Positions 7,642-15,335 of a DNA stretch of 27,453 nucleotides are shown in pieces; position 1 is the first letter of the stretch; each line of letters begins with the position of its first letter. Origin of the DNA: Planctomycetes bacterium GWF2_50_10 (GTDB lineage Bacteria > Planctomycetota > Phycisphaerae > Sedimentisphaerales > GWF2-50-10); NCBI GenBank assembly GCA_001824635.1, contig MHYB01000029.1, forward strand, positions 20,850 through 48,302. Reading direction: 5' to 3'. Under the pieces are notes generated by a model that was not told the origin of the DNA, searched no databases, and worked only from the letters and a program-made list of their open reading frames with translations. The position numbers and the translations under genes were made by a program.

Positions 7642-8866
7642 TGGCTCTGATTGTCTCAAACATGGCGTCGATACGCATCGCGATTCGAGTGCTGTCATTT
7701 TGCGAATAATCAGTTACTATACGAAGATAACCGATGCCTAACTCGTCGCGGACAAGCTTTTGCACATGAAATGATTCAACGTCGTAGGTCAAACAACCCT
7801 GCCAGACAAGCTCAATGACGCAATCGGGCCGATACTGGTTATACAAATCGCGGAGGAGGTCTAATCTCTTGGAATTGGGCGTCATTACAGAGCATGGGAT
7901 TTCAAAATATTTCCGTGCCAGGGCCGTCATCAGGTCGGCCTCGTTTTCGTTTACATCTTCCATAACAGGCTTAAGGCCGGTACAGTTCTCGAAGCAGACA
8001 ACGAGGCCGCCATGCTGTTCGATCAGGTCGATAACATGCTCAGCGCCATGGACTATGGGAACGCCGGTGACCAGCACTCTTGCCGGCTTTTGCCTTTGGC
8101 AGTTCTGCTTGCGTCTGGAAAAGTGATCAAGAGCCAGCTTATATTGCTCCATTTCCGCCGCAAATGCGCTGATACTGGATTTTATTGTGAGCAGTTCCAT
8201 GCCCGTAAGTACCGGGTCCTCTGCTGCCATGAGTTGGGCCACTTCCCGGCGCAGCTTTCGAAACTGGTTCATCGTTGTGATTGCAGCACGCAGTTTTTCA
8301 TTAGTGATCTGTAGATTAAATCGTTTCTCAAGATGATATTTGAATTTTTGCAGCTCATTGAGCCAATGATTAAATGCGCAGCGGTCATCATTTTTCTGGG
8401 GCAGTTCCAAAACATAAACCGGCCTGGTGAGACCCATGATTTCATACATTTTCTTTTTGCCGTCACATGTTGTTTCCGCAACGATCATGTCGGCCATTTC
8501 AAGGAAAGGATTGTTTTTTAAAACATGATACCCAAATGTTGATTTGATCAGGGGACACAAACAGCCGGGGAGATATGCTTCTGCTGCCGATATGGTAGCT
8601 GCTGAGCCGCCGCATAGGCAAACCGGGACGCATCCGGCAGCCATGATCAGTTCACGAGGAGTATATTCACACATTACGCCAATTATGGGCTTGCCCTGGC
8701 TTTTTGAGCATTTGGCATATTCAAGGCAATTTGGTATCATATTTCGGAACCATTCTAATTCGGTTCCGGTAGATGTTTTGGTGTGTTGACACATTGATCC
8801 TTCAGTTTTATCGCAAGGTTGGATTGGTTTGAACATTTTTATCTTGCCTTGGCAATTATCGTTCAT
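7625..8866 (-). CDS. 2-Hydroxyacyl-CoA dehydratase-family / double-cubane-cluster (YjiM-like) protein (first in operon)
   Basis: The start is taken as ATG 8866 (413 aa); a TTG at 8890 would add eight residues and overlap the methyltransferase gene. The motifs GVMCEYTPRELIMAAGCVPV (C66), GCLCPLIKSTFGY (C102, C104) and AETTCDGKKKMYE (C134), plus the late WQGCLTYDVES, follow the pattern of the YjiM/double-cubane-cluster branch. From published work on that branch, the double-cubane protein couples ATP hydrolysis by its activator to reduction of small substrates rather than to CoA-ester dehydration. The extra cysteine-rich N-terminus (about residues 1-65) is unexplained. Of the three subunits this one is the most likely to carry the catalytic cluster. 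Confidence 0.85.
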   Translation of the reverse strand: MNDNCQGKIKMFKPIQPCDKTEGSMCQHTKTSTGTELEWFRNMIPNCLEYAKCSKSQGKPIIGVMCEYTPRELIMAAGCVPVCLCGGSAATISAAEAYLPGCLCPLIKSTFGYHVLKNNPFLEMADMIVAETTCDGKKKMYEIMGLTRPVYVLELPQKNDDRCAFNHWLNELQKFKYHLEKRFNLQITNEKLRAAITTMNQFRKLRREVAQLMAAEDPVLTGMELLTIKSSISAFAAEMEQYKLALDHFSRRKQNCQRQKPARVLVTGVPIVHGAEHVIDLIEQHGGLVVCFENCTGLKPVMEDVNENEADLMTALARKYFEIPCSVMTPNSKRLDLLRDLYNQYRPDCVIELVWQGCLTYDVESFHVQKLVRDELGIGYLRIVTDYSQNDSTRIAMRIDAMFETIRANVTSQ

Positions 8867-8873
8867 TTTAAGC

Positions 8874-9674
8874 TCATAATTTCTTGGCAACTATCAAGCC
8901 CTGAATAATTTTCTGTTCGTGCGCAAGAGTTTGCATAAATGCCATTTCCTCGATGATCGCCTCAAACATTTGCACATCGAAGCTGATTATTTTCAGGGCG
9001 TCATAACCTAACTGCTCTGCAAGCATTTTCACATAGAGGTCGATACAAGGAGAAAATCTGCCGGTATCCTCAGCGATTATTACTTCGCATTCATTTGCCT
9101 TAAGCAATTCCGAGTATCCGGCCAGGGTTCCCATGGAAGGAAATTTCATAAAAGCCAGCACACGGGTGTATTCTGCCTGCGACATGGGTACATTGCCGGC
9201 AAGCCAGTCAGTGAAAGCGATCGTACCGCCGGGGCGAACAAGCCGCACAACTTCGGCTATCAACGCTGTTTTTCCGTTCACATAGCACCATGCATCCTGC
9301 CCCCATACAAAATCCGCCTTTGCATCAGGCAGGCCTGTATCGGTTGCTTCTGCAAGTTTGAATTCGATTCTTCTCGAAAATCCCAGTTCATCGCAACGCT
9401 TTTGCCCCAGTTCTACAACTGTTTGAGTCATATCAATTCCATTCATGTGCTCGACTTGTTGAAAACGGACGAGAAAACGCATGCCTGCGCCGTTGCAGCA
9501 GCAGATATCGATGCCGGTCGAACCTGAAGTAATATTAGCTTTTTTAGCAAGTTCGAGCGACGATTGCATCCCTCCGATGTGGATCTGTTCGCCCATGATA
9601 AGCTCCCAGAGCCTGCCTTCGGGGCCGCTGTAAACATCTCGAATGATATTATTGTTAAATTGTTCGACGAACAT
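8874..9674 (-). CDS. Class I SAM-dependent methyltransferase
   Basis: The 266-residue product has the Rossmann methyltransferase layout. Motif I is at residues 55-64 (IDICCCNGAG, with an odd CCC where D-x-G-C-G is usual). The acidic post-I strand is NGIDMT, motif II-like is ADFVWGQDAWCYV, and RLVRPGGTIAFTDW is the usual post-motif strand. It resembles small-molecule methyltransferases of the sarcosine/arsenite type, but I do not recognise the substrate. As the first gene of the selenium operon it could methylate a selenium or thiol compound (inference). AGAGG lies 8 nt before the ATG, directly after a terminator hairpin. Its stop is 7 nt from the next gene start. Confidence 0.85.
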   Translation of the reverse strand: MFVEQFNNNIIRDVYSGPEGRLWELIMGEQIHIGGMQSSLELAKKANITSGSTGIDICCCNGAGMRFLVRFQQVEHMNGIDMTQTVVELGQKRCDELGFSRRIEFKLAEATDTGLPDAKADFVWGQDAWCYVNGKTALIAEVVRLVRPGGTIAFTDWLAGNVPMSQAEYTRVLAFMKFPSMGTLAGYSELLKANECEVIIAEDTGRFSPCIDLYVKMLAEQLGYDALKIISFDVQMFEAIIEEMAFMQTLAHEQKIIQGLIVAKKL

Positions 9675-9686
9675 GACTAGCCTCTG

Positions 9687-9724
9687 AAAAAAAACGGGCG
9701 AGGAAATTGCTTTGCCTCACCCGT
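9687..9724 (-). terminator. Intrinsic terminator in the leader of the selenium operon (attenuator)
   Basis: Minus strand: ACGGG-T-GAGG pairs with CCTC-G-CCCGT around an 11-nt loop, giving nine pairs and one internal mismatch. Eight consecutive Ts follow. The T-run ends 12 nt before the methyltransferase ATG, so termination here would silence the operon. In that position it is a natural attenuator. The alternative, that it ends transcription from a small upstream gene, is less likely because only the short leader ORF lies upstream. Confidence 0.7.
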
Positions 9725-9730
9725 AAAAAT

Positions 9731-9825
9731 CTGCTGAGCACCAGTTTTATTTTATGCCATGCCTCTCCGTTGCGCAGGGCTCACAAAATCTCCTGGTACT
9801 CGCCACGAGTACTGGCACTGAGCAG
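9731..9825 (-). ncRNA. Structured leader RNA with SECIS-like hairpin
   Basis: Minus-strand CTGCTCAGTGCCAG (9825-9812) pairs with CTGGTGCTCAGCAG (9744-9731) at 13 of 14 positions, two as G-U. On the plus strand those become mismatches, so the fold favours minus-strand RNA. Inside lie a perfect 7-bp hairpin GTACTCG-TGG-CGAGTAC (9812-9796) and a weaker one (9780-9761, GCC-CTGCG-CAA-CGGAG-A-GGC), making a three-way junction. The 7-bp hairpin has its loop 21-23 nt after the UGA of the leader ORF. I could not match the element to a riboswitch class that I can recall in detail. Confidence 0.5.
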
Positions 9826-9891
9826 TCAACCAAAGCCGAATATGTATTGGTTTGTAAGCGGGATTGCAAGGTTTTCTGGTGTAGCTGTCAT
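9826..9891 (-). CDS. Possible leaderless leader-peptide ORF ending in UGA (21 codons)
   Basis: An ATG at 9891 lies 7 nt after the -10 box TACTAT, so a normal +1 would make the AUG the 5' end of the mRNA. The 21 codons (MTATPENLAIPLTNQYIFGFG) end in UGA directly abutting the first strand of the long-range stem. If the UGA is read as Sec, the frame runs 14 more codons to a second UGA, then stays open past the terminator. Coding evidence is weak. The significance lies in its placement. Confidence 0.3.
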   Translation of the reverse strand: MTATPENLAIPLTNQYIFGFG

Positions 9892-9897
9892 TTTGGA

Positions 9898-9926
9898 ATA
9901 GTAGCAAACAATTATAAAGAAATCAA
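9898..9926 (-). promoter_or_regulatory. Promoter of the methyltransferase-to-selD operon
   Basis: On the minus strand TTGATT (9926-9921), a 17-bp spacer and TACTAT (9903-9898) make a good sigma70 promoter. It would start a leader of about 217 nt before the methyltransferase gene. An alternative TATAAT (9916-9911) lies inside the spacer without a well placed -35 box. Confidence 0.5.
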
Positions 9927-9990
9927 CAAAGTTCTTGATTTTCACGCTTTTTCGCTTAAGCTTAAACAGTAAATATTTGTGAGTAATAAG

Positions 9991-11403
9991 ATGATGCACT
10001 TTTCCAATCCACTTACATCGCTCCCTTCGGTCGAATCCATACTTAATGAACATTCTGTTACGCAGCATATAGACAGCTTGGGCAGACCTTTCGTTACATC
10101 AAAAATTCGAAAAATTCTTGAAAATATTCGCGGCGAGCTTGTCGGTAATCCCCAAAATCAGGCGGACAGGGCGGATATAATTCAAAGCGTAATCAAACAG
10201 CTTGATATCGATATGGCCGAACATTGCCGAAAATTCTTTACAAGGGTTGTAAATGCTACCGGCATTATCCTGCATACTGGGCTTGGCAGGGCAGTGTTGG
10301 CCAAAAGTGCAATGGAGCGGGTAGCAGAAGAAATGAATTTCTACTCTAGACTGCAGATTGATCTTGAAACCGGCCTCCGGTCCAGGCGTGATGAACGCAT
10401 CGAGTACCTTGTGAAGTATCTTACTGGCGGGCAGTCAGCGACAGTTGTAAATAATAACGCAGCAGCTACCGCACTGGTATTGAATACGGTTGGCAAGGGC
10501 AGGGAAATAATCGTCTCACGAGGCCAGTTGGTCGAAATAGGCGGTTCATTTCGCCTGCCGGAAGTAATGGCCGCAAGCGGAGCCAAACTGGTAGAGGTGG
10601 GCAGTACCAATAAAACGCACGCATACGATTATCGAAATGCGATCAATGAGAATACCGCGGCGATAATGCGTGTGCATCCGAGCAACTACCGTATTATCGG
10701 CTTTACTGCCGAGGTCGAGCTTTCGGAACTTGTCGCCATTGCGCATGCACATGATTTGCCGCTAATAGATGATATAGGTGCGGGAGCCTTGATCGACTTC
10801 TCGCAGTTTGGCTTTGATTATGAACCGACAATAATGGATTCGATCAACAACGGGGCAGATATTGTAACATGCAGCTGCGATAAACTCATCGGCGGGCCTC
10901 AGGGCGGGCTCATAATCGGTAAGAGCAGCCTTGTCGAGAAATGCCGCAAGAATCCGCTTAGTCGTGTTGTCCGTGTCGACAAATTCACCCTTGCGCTCCT
11001 TGAGGCCACGCTCGAGCTGTTTTTCAACCCCCAGCGTGCTCTTGCCGAAATTCCAACCTTGGCCATGCTTTCCCGCGATATAGCTGAGCTTGATTCACAG
11101 GCCCGGAGGATCGTTAGTGCGGTTAGTGAGCAGGTGCCTGATGCCGGCCTCCAAATCATAGACGGTTTCAGTCAGATGGGCAGCGGTTCGCTTCCTTCCC
11201 AGCAGCTCCCGACAAAGCTCGTGGCGATAAAGGCCCGCATAAGTGAAAGTGACGTGGTCCGAAACTTACGCCATGCAAAGCCCATACCCGTTATAGCTCG
11301 CGTGCAGGATGGGCAATCCCTCATTGATCCGCGAACGCTGCTTGATGGTGACGAGCAGGTTGTGATAAGTGCTTTGGTATCCGTTCTTTCGGCAAACGCA
11401 TGA
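9991..11403 (+). CDS. selA: L-seryl-tRNA(Sec) selenium transferase
   Basis: This PLP enzyme converts Ser-tRNA-Sec to Sec-tRNA-Sec with selenophosphate. Diagnostic blocks are NATGIILHTGLGRA, VNNNAAATALVLNT, SRGQLVEIGGSFRLPEVM, EVGSTNKTHAYDY, HPSNYRIIGFT and CSCDKLIGGPQGG. The Lys in the last block (about residue 298) is the PLP lysine. QMGSGSLPSQQLPT lies near the C-terminus. Length (about 470 aa) matches bacterial SelA. I prefer ATG 9991, with GTGAG 7 nt upstream, over the in-frame GTG at 9979. The stop overlaps the selB start (ATGA). The gene is divergent from the methyltransferase-selD operon across a 316-bp shared control region. Confidence 0.97.
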   Translation: MMHFSNPLTSLPSVESILNEHSVTQHIDSLGRPFVTSKIRKILENIRGELVGNPQNQADRADIIQSVIKQLDIDMAEHCRKFFTRVVNATGIILHTGLGRAVLAKSAMERVAEEMNFYSRLQIDLETGLRSRRDERIEYLVKYLTGGQSATVVNNNAAATALVLNTVGKGREIIVSRGQLVEIGGSFRLPEVMAASGAKLVEVGSTNKTHAYDYRNAINENTAAIMRVHPSNYRIIGFTAEVELSELVAIAHAHDLPLIDDIGAGALIDFSQFGFDYEPTIMDSINNGADIVTCSCDKLIGGPQGGLIIGKSSLVEKCRKNPLSRVVRVDKFTLALLEATLELFFNPQRALAEIPTLAMLSRDIAELDSQARRIVSAVSEQVPDAGLQIIDGFSQMGSGSLPSQQLPTKLVAIKARISESDVVRNLRHAKPIPVIARVQDGQSLIDPRTLLDGDEQVVISALVSVLSANA

Positions 11404-13301
11404 GCAACCAGGTAAATATCACCATAGGTACAGCAGGGCACATCGACCACGGCAAGACGTCGCTGGTCAAAATGCTCACCGGTTGCGATACAGACTACCT
11501 TAAAGAGGAAAAAGAACGCGGAATGTCTATCGAGCTTGGTTTTGCACCGTGCCTCGTTTCAGGCATGCAGGTTGGGATCGTCGATGTTCCGGGCCATGAG
11601 AATTTCATCAAAACTATGGTTGCGGGGGCTTCCAGCATGGATGCGGTTCTGCTCGTTGTCGCCGCTGATGACGGTGTGATGCCCCAGACCAGGGAGCATC
11701 TTGATATCCTGACCCTCCTCGGAATCAAAAAAGGAATGATCGTGCTTACGAAATGCGACAAGGTCCATTGCGATGAACTTGAGCTGGTAAGTGGCCGGGT
11801 TCGCCAGTACCTCGCCGGTACTTTCCTCTGGGCAGCCCCGATCGTGCCTGTTTCAAATGTTACGGGGCAGGGCTTTGATGTATTCCTTGAAGTGTTTAAA
11901 AAGTTGGTCGCAGGCATCGAATGCAAAAAAACCGATGGCCTGTTTCGAATGCCGGTGGAGAAAGTGTTTTCGGTAAAAGGCTATGGCACCGTCATAACCG
12001 GCATACCGGTTTCAGGATCAGCGAAGACAGGTGATGAAATCATATTGATGCCGCAGAATATTCGCGGGCGTATTAAAACGATACAGGTCTATAACGACGC
12101 ATCTGACAATGTACTGGCGGGGCAGTGTGCGGCCGCAAATATTCCGCAGATAAGCCATACGGCCGTCAAGCGAGGCAATGTACTGGTTGCCGATGAATGT
12201 TTCGGCGGCGAGACGCTGTTTATTTGTAACTTTGAAATGCTCCCAGCCCAAAAACAAATCAAGAACGCCCAGCAAGTCAAATTCCATACCGGCACAAGCG
12301 ATGTGACGGCAACGGTATTCCTGCTTGAAGGGCCTGCTCTTTTGGATGGCCGCAGTTCACTTGCCCAGGTGAGGCTCGATCGCCCGATAGTTGCGGCGCC
12401 GGGGGACCGCTTTATCCTGCGAAGTCTGACTCCTCCGCAAACTATAGGCGGCGGCAGGATCATCACATCCGCTAAAAGCCGGATCAAACCATCACAAATA
12501 CAGGCCTTGGCCGGCTTCAAAAGATTGGCTGCTGTTATAAACGATATGCGTTCTTATGTTGAGATCAGCGTCGCTGCTGCCTGGCCGCAATGCCTTTCCA
12601 CTGCCCAGGTCATCCATACTGCCAAGCTGCAGGCTTCCGAAGTAAAAACTGTCCTTGCGCAGCTTGCCGATGCAGGCAAAATTCTGTCAATGGGGCAGGA
12701 TCGCTGGAGCCATTCGGATAGCATTGTCAGGACAAAGCAGTTAGTGCTCGATGAACTCGGCGCAATGCATAAAGCTGATCCCCAGAAGGTTGGATTTGAA
12801 GCAGAAACACTGCTCAATTGCACCGGCCTTGAAAAACATTTTCTTGAGTCAACCCTTACGGCACTGCAGTCATCGGGAGATATCAAAACAACGGGCCGGC
12901 TTTATTCATTGGCTGCTTACTGTCCAAGCTTGAATCCGGAACTCAGAAATAAGCTCGATATGATCGAATTACTTTTTAAAACGAGGCTTTTTGATCCTCC
13001 TGACCCAGCCGATATTATCAACCTCAAGCGGTTAGCTGAACCTGAGTTAATGCGGCTCCTGAAAATGCTTCTCGATCAGGGCATATTGATTGCGGTACAA
13101 AAGGAGTTGTACTTCCACAAGGACGCCATACGCCAGGCAAAAAAACTTATCGAAAACTATATTTCAAAAAATGGCGGTCTGGAAAGCGTGCAATTTAAAT
13201 ACCTGCTCAATACCACCCGAAAATATGCTATTCCGCTGCTGGATTATTTTGACCGCGTTGGTTTTACTAAAAGAAGCGGTTACACCAGGATGATGTGCTG
13301 A
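11400..13301 (+). CDS. selB: Selenocysteine-specific elongation factor
   Basis: The 633-residue protein carries Sec-tRNA-Sec to UGA codons marked by a SECIS hairpin. The EF-Tu-like GTPase domain has GTAGHIDHGKTS (residues 10-21), DVPGHE (62-67) and TKCD (117-120). The LDRPIVAAPGDRFILR and QTIGGGRII blocks typical of SelB domain III follow. The last ~250 residues are the winged-helix repeats that bind SECIS RNA, ending YTRMMC. It overlaps selA by four bases. Having full winged helices means the host needs mRNA hairpins for UGA recoding, in line with the SECIS candidates in this window. Confidence 0.97.
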   Translation: MSNQVNITIGTAGHIDHGKTSLVKMLTGCDTDYLKEEKERGMSIELGFAPCLVSGMQVGIVDVPGHENFIKTMVAGASSMDAVLLVVAADDGVMPQTREHLDILTLLGIKKGMIVLTKCDKVHCDELELVSGRVRQYLAGTFLWAAPIVPVSNVTGQGFDVFLEVFKKLVAGIECKKTDGLFRMPVEKVFSVKGYGTVITGIPVSGSAKTGDEIILMPQNIRGRIKTIQVYNDASDNVLAGQCAAANIPQISHTAVKRGNVLVADECFGGETLFICNFEMLPAQKQIKNAQQVKFHTGTSDVTATVFLLEGPALLDGRSSLAQVRLDRPIVAAPGDRFILRSLTPPQTIGGGRIITSAKSRIKPSQIQALAGFKRLAAVINDMRSYVEISVAAAWPQCLSTAQVIHTAKLQASEVKTVLAQLADAGKILSMGQDRWSHSDSIVRTKQLVLDELGAMHKADPQKVGFEAETLLNCTGLEKHFLESTLTALQSSGDIKTTGRLYSLAAYCPSLNPELRNKLDMIELLFKTRLFDPPDPADIINLKRLAEPELMRLLKMLLDQGILIAVQKELYFHKDAIRQAKKLIENYISKNGGLESVQFKYLLNTTRKYAIPLLDYFDRVGFTKRSGYTRMMC

Positions 13302-13350
13302 GCATTGGGAACATGGGAACAAAACGGGTAGGTATTTCTGGTGCGAAAAG

Positions 13351-13381
13351 ATATAGATAAACATTTATATAGATAAACATT
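13351..13381. repeat. Short tandem direct repeat, 16-bp period
   Basis: ATATAGATAAACATT occurs at 13351-13365 and again at 13367-13381 in the AT-rich gap after selB. No gene is seen between selB (13301) and the pseudogene (13520). No convincing selB terminator was found here. Confidence 0.6.
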
Positions 13382-13519
13382 CCAAAATTCCCATCTGCAC
13401 CTAATTTAATAATTTAGAAACCAAGCGGTAAAATGGCGATCGGCCCTAGATAATACATGGCTTGATTTCAAAAGTCCTGACGAAATAGCAGATATGGTAT
13501 TTGCCTTATCTTCGGTTCA

Positions 13520-13769
13520 CTATGTCTGACATTGGGGTTCGGCTGGATCACCGCACCGCAGCCACTCCGAAGCAAAATCCGCAAAATCTCTGAAATCCAC
13601 AATACAGCCATGGTTTGAATCGTGGATGAGAGTGCACCTGTAAATTCTGAATACGCCATTTCTAACATCGTTAGTGGCCGGATTACCCGCATCGCTGACC
13701 CGTCACAAGGCATTGACTGGAATTCACATCCGCAACCGTCCATGTGTACGAGCCGGTGTTAAACGACAG
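13520..13769 (-). pseudogene. Remnant of a surface-protein C-terminus with dockerin-like tail
   Basis: On the minus strand, immediately after the kinase stop, one frame reads SFNTGSYTWTVADVNSSQCLV. After a +1 shift near 13703 the next frame reads RVSDAGNPATNDVRNGVFRIY and then GCIVDFRDFADFASEWLRC, ending in TAG at 13520. The order (WTVPxVxSSQCLVRVSDAGNP-like segment, then a dockerin-like Asp-rich tail) is familiar from the ends of large planctomycete secreted proteins. No start, no upstream body and a frameshift mark it as a scrap left by recombination or deletion. The overlapping 91-codon frame at 13468-13743 is a shadow of it. Confidence 0.65.
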
Positions 13770-15335
13770 CTACACGTTTTGAACCGTATCGGAGAAATAG
13801 AGTATGTGCGAAATATCCTTACCTAAATCAGCCAGATATCCCGAAGCTTTCTGAAAAATCGGTATTATTTTGTTATAAGTGTTATTAGCCTGAGTATTTG
13901 GCTTAACAACAGATTCGATTTTGTTGACCTGGTCAATTAACTCGAAGTCAGACCATATTCCTGTGCCAACGGCGGCTAATGCTGCGGCTCCAAGTGCTGC
14001 TGTTTGCTGATCAACCGAGGTTTTTACAATTTTCATGTTGTAAACATCAGCAAAAATCTGCCGCCACACCTCGCTTTTGCTTGCACCTCCGACAGCAATC
14101 ATTTCATCTGTCAAACTGGTCAGGGTGCGCAATTCATCGAGAGCCACCCGCAACCCTATCGAAATGCCTTCCATTGCGGCTCGAATAAGATCATTGCGAC
14201 TGTGACCCAAATCCAACCCAATAAATGCGCCTCTAATGGCCGGATCCGCATCAAGCAATGACCCGCCGGCCAGCGAAGGATTAAACAATAAACCTTTGGC
14301 TCCGACAGGCGACTGTCGTGCAAGGTCAGACATCAAATCGTAAACATCTTTGTTTTGGCTCTGGGCCTTTTCAACTAAGTCGATACAAAGCTGGTCCTTT
14401 ATCCATCGGAAACTGCTGCCGGCCGAAAATATTGCTGTTGCGCTGGCAAACATTCCAGGCACAACATGCGCAAATACATAAGGCCGAGATTTTTGATTCA
14501 GCAATGGCTTGCTCGAACATACTGCTATCCAACTTGACGAACCCAGAGAATTATATGAACGCCCCTCTTTGAAAGCTCGTGCGCCCAGAGCCATACATGA
14601 ATTGTCAACGCCACCGGCGACGACCTGCAAAGTTTGAGGCAATCCGATCTCTTTAGCTGCATCAGGAGTCAAGTGCCCCAATACTTCAGTTGAAGGCACA
14701 ATTCTGGGCAGAATATCCGGATCTATCCCGGCTGCTGCTATCAATTCATCATTATATTTCCAATTATTCAGATCATAGACCCCGCAGCCCGATGCATAGG
14801 AATAATCAGTTGCAATTTTGCCTGTCAGTTTAAAATTGATGTAGTCCTTAGTTCCTATGACTTTATTGATCTTATGGTAAATTTCGGGTTCATTGTCACG
14901 AAGCCACAAAATCTTAAATACAGAATACAACCCTGCCGGAAAGCCGTTACCAGTAAGGGTGTACCATTTACTTTCCGGTATTTTCGTGAAAAAAGGCTCC
15001 AACTGTTGCGGCTCGGATCGTGAATCCGACCAAATTGGCACGGTATCACGCATCAACCTGTTGTGCTTGTCAATGGGCACAACTCCAAGGCTATGCCCGG
15101 AAATGCCGCAGCATGTGATCTGTTCAGTTGGAATGTTCGTGTGTTCAAGTAAATGTCGTGTACTCTCAACAATTGCCTGCCACCAATCGTCCGGTCTCTG
15201 TTCGTGAAAACCATTTTTCGGATAAAATGTACTATATGCAACAAAACTTGCGGCCAGGCACTTGCCTTTTGAGTTATAGAGTGAAGCTTTATTACCTCCA
15301 GTGCCCAAGTCATAAGCAATAATGTACTTATCCAT
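13770..15335 (-). CDS. FGGY-family carbohydrate kinase (xylulokinase-like)
   Basis: The 521-residue sugar kinase has the N-terminal phosphate-binding loop AYDLGTGGNKASLY (residues 7-20), EQRPDDWW (45-52), CGISGHSLG (76-84) and VAGGVDNSCMALGA (239-252). Asp244 there is the likely catalytic base. The C-terminal VGGASKSEVWRQIFADV and AALGAAALAA blocks follow. It is closest in style to XylB, but the substrate cannot be read. It is the last gene of an operon with a deoxyribose-phosphate aldolase and an iron alcohol dehydrogenase, so it probably phosphorylates the sugar whose phosphate the aldolase cleaves. It overlaps deoC by 8 bp and has GGAG 10 nt before the ATG. Confidence 0.88.
   Translation of the reverse strand: MDKYIIAYDLGTGGNKASLYNSKGKCLAASFVAYSTFYPKNGFHEQRPDDWWQAIVESTRHLLEHTNIPTEQITCCGISGHSLGVVPIDKHNRLMRDTVPIWSDSRSEPQQLEPFFTKIPESKWYTLTGNGFPAGLYSVFKILWLRDNEPEIYHKINKVIGTKDYINFKLTGKIATDYSYASGCGVYDLNNWKYNDELIAAAGIDPDILPRIVPSTEVLGHLTPDAAKEIGLPQTLQVVAGGVDNSCMALGARAFKEGRSYNSLGSSSWIAVCSSKPLLNQKSRPYVFAHVVPGMFASATAIFSAGSSFRWIKDQLCIDLVEKAQSQNKDVYDLMSDLARQSPVGAKGLLFNPSLAGGSLLDADPAIRGAFIGLDLGHSRNDLIRAAMEGISIGLRVALDELRTLTSLTDEMIAVGGASKSEVWRQIFADVYNMKIVKTSVDQQTAALGAAALAAVGTGIWSDFELIDQVNKIESVVKPNTQANNTYNKIIPIFQKASGYLADLGKDISHILYFSDTVQNV

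Noticed and set aside
9694..9825. Known riboswitch (SAM, SAH, cobalamin, Moco or glycine class) in the leader
   Set aside because: I could not match the conserved core sequences of these classes as I recall them; left as an unassigned structured leader.
9754..9972. Plus-strand ORFs between the divergent selenium operons (9707-9901, 9754-9972)
   Set aside because: No family resemblance and no ribosome-binding site, and they overlap a region whose RNA structure favours the minus strand.
9826..10068. 80-codon minus-strand ORF spanning the selA start
   Set aside because: Its first half overlaps selA and the predicted promoter; only the last 21 codons, from ATG 9891, are placed sensibly as a leader ORF.
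13468..13743. 91-codon minus-strand ORF
   Set aside because: Another frame of the same strand carries the recognisable dockerin-like protein sequence, so this ORF is a shadow of the pseudogene.
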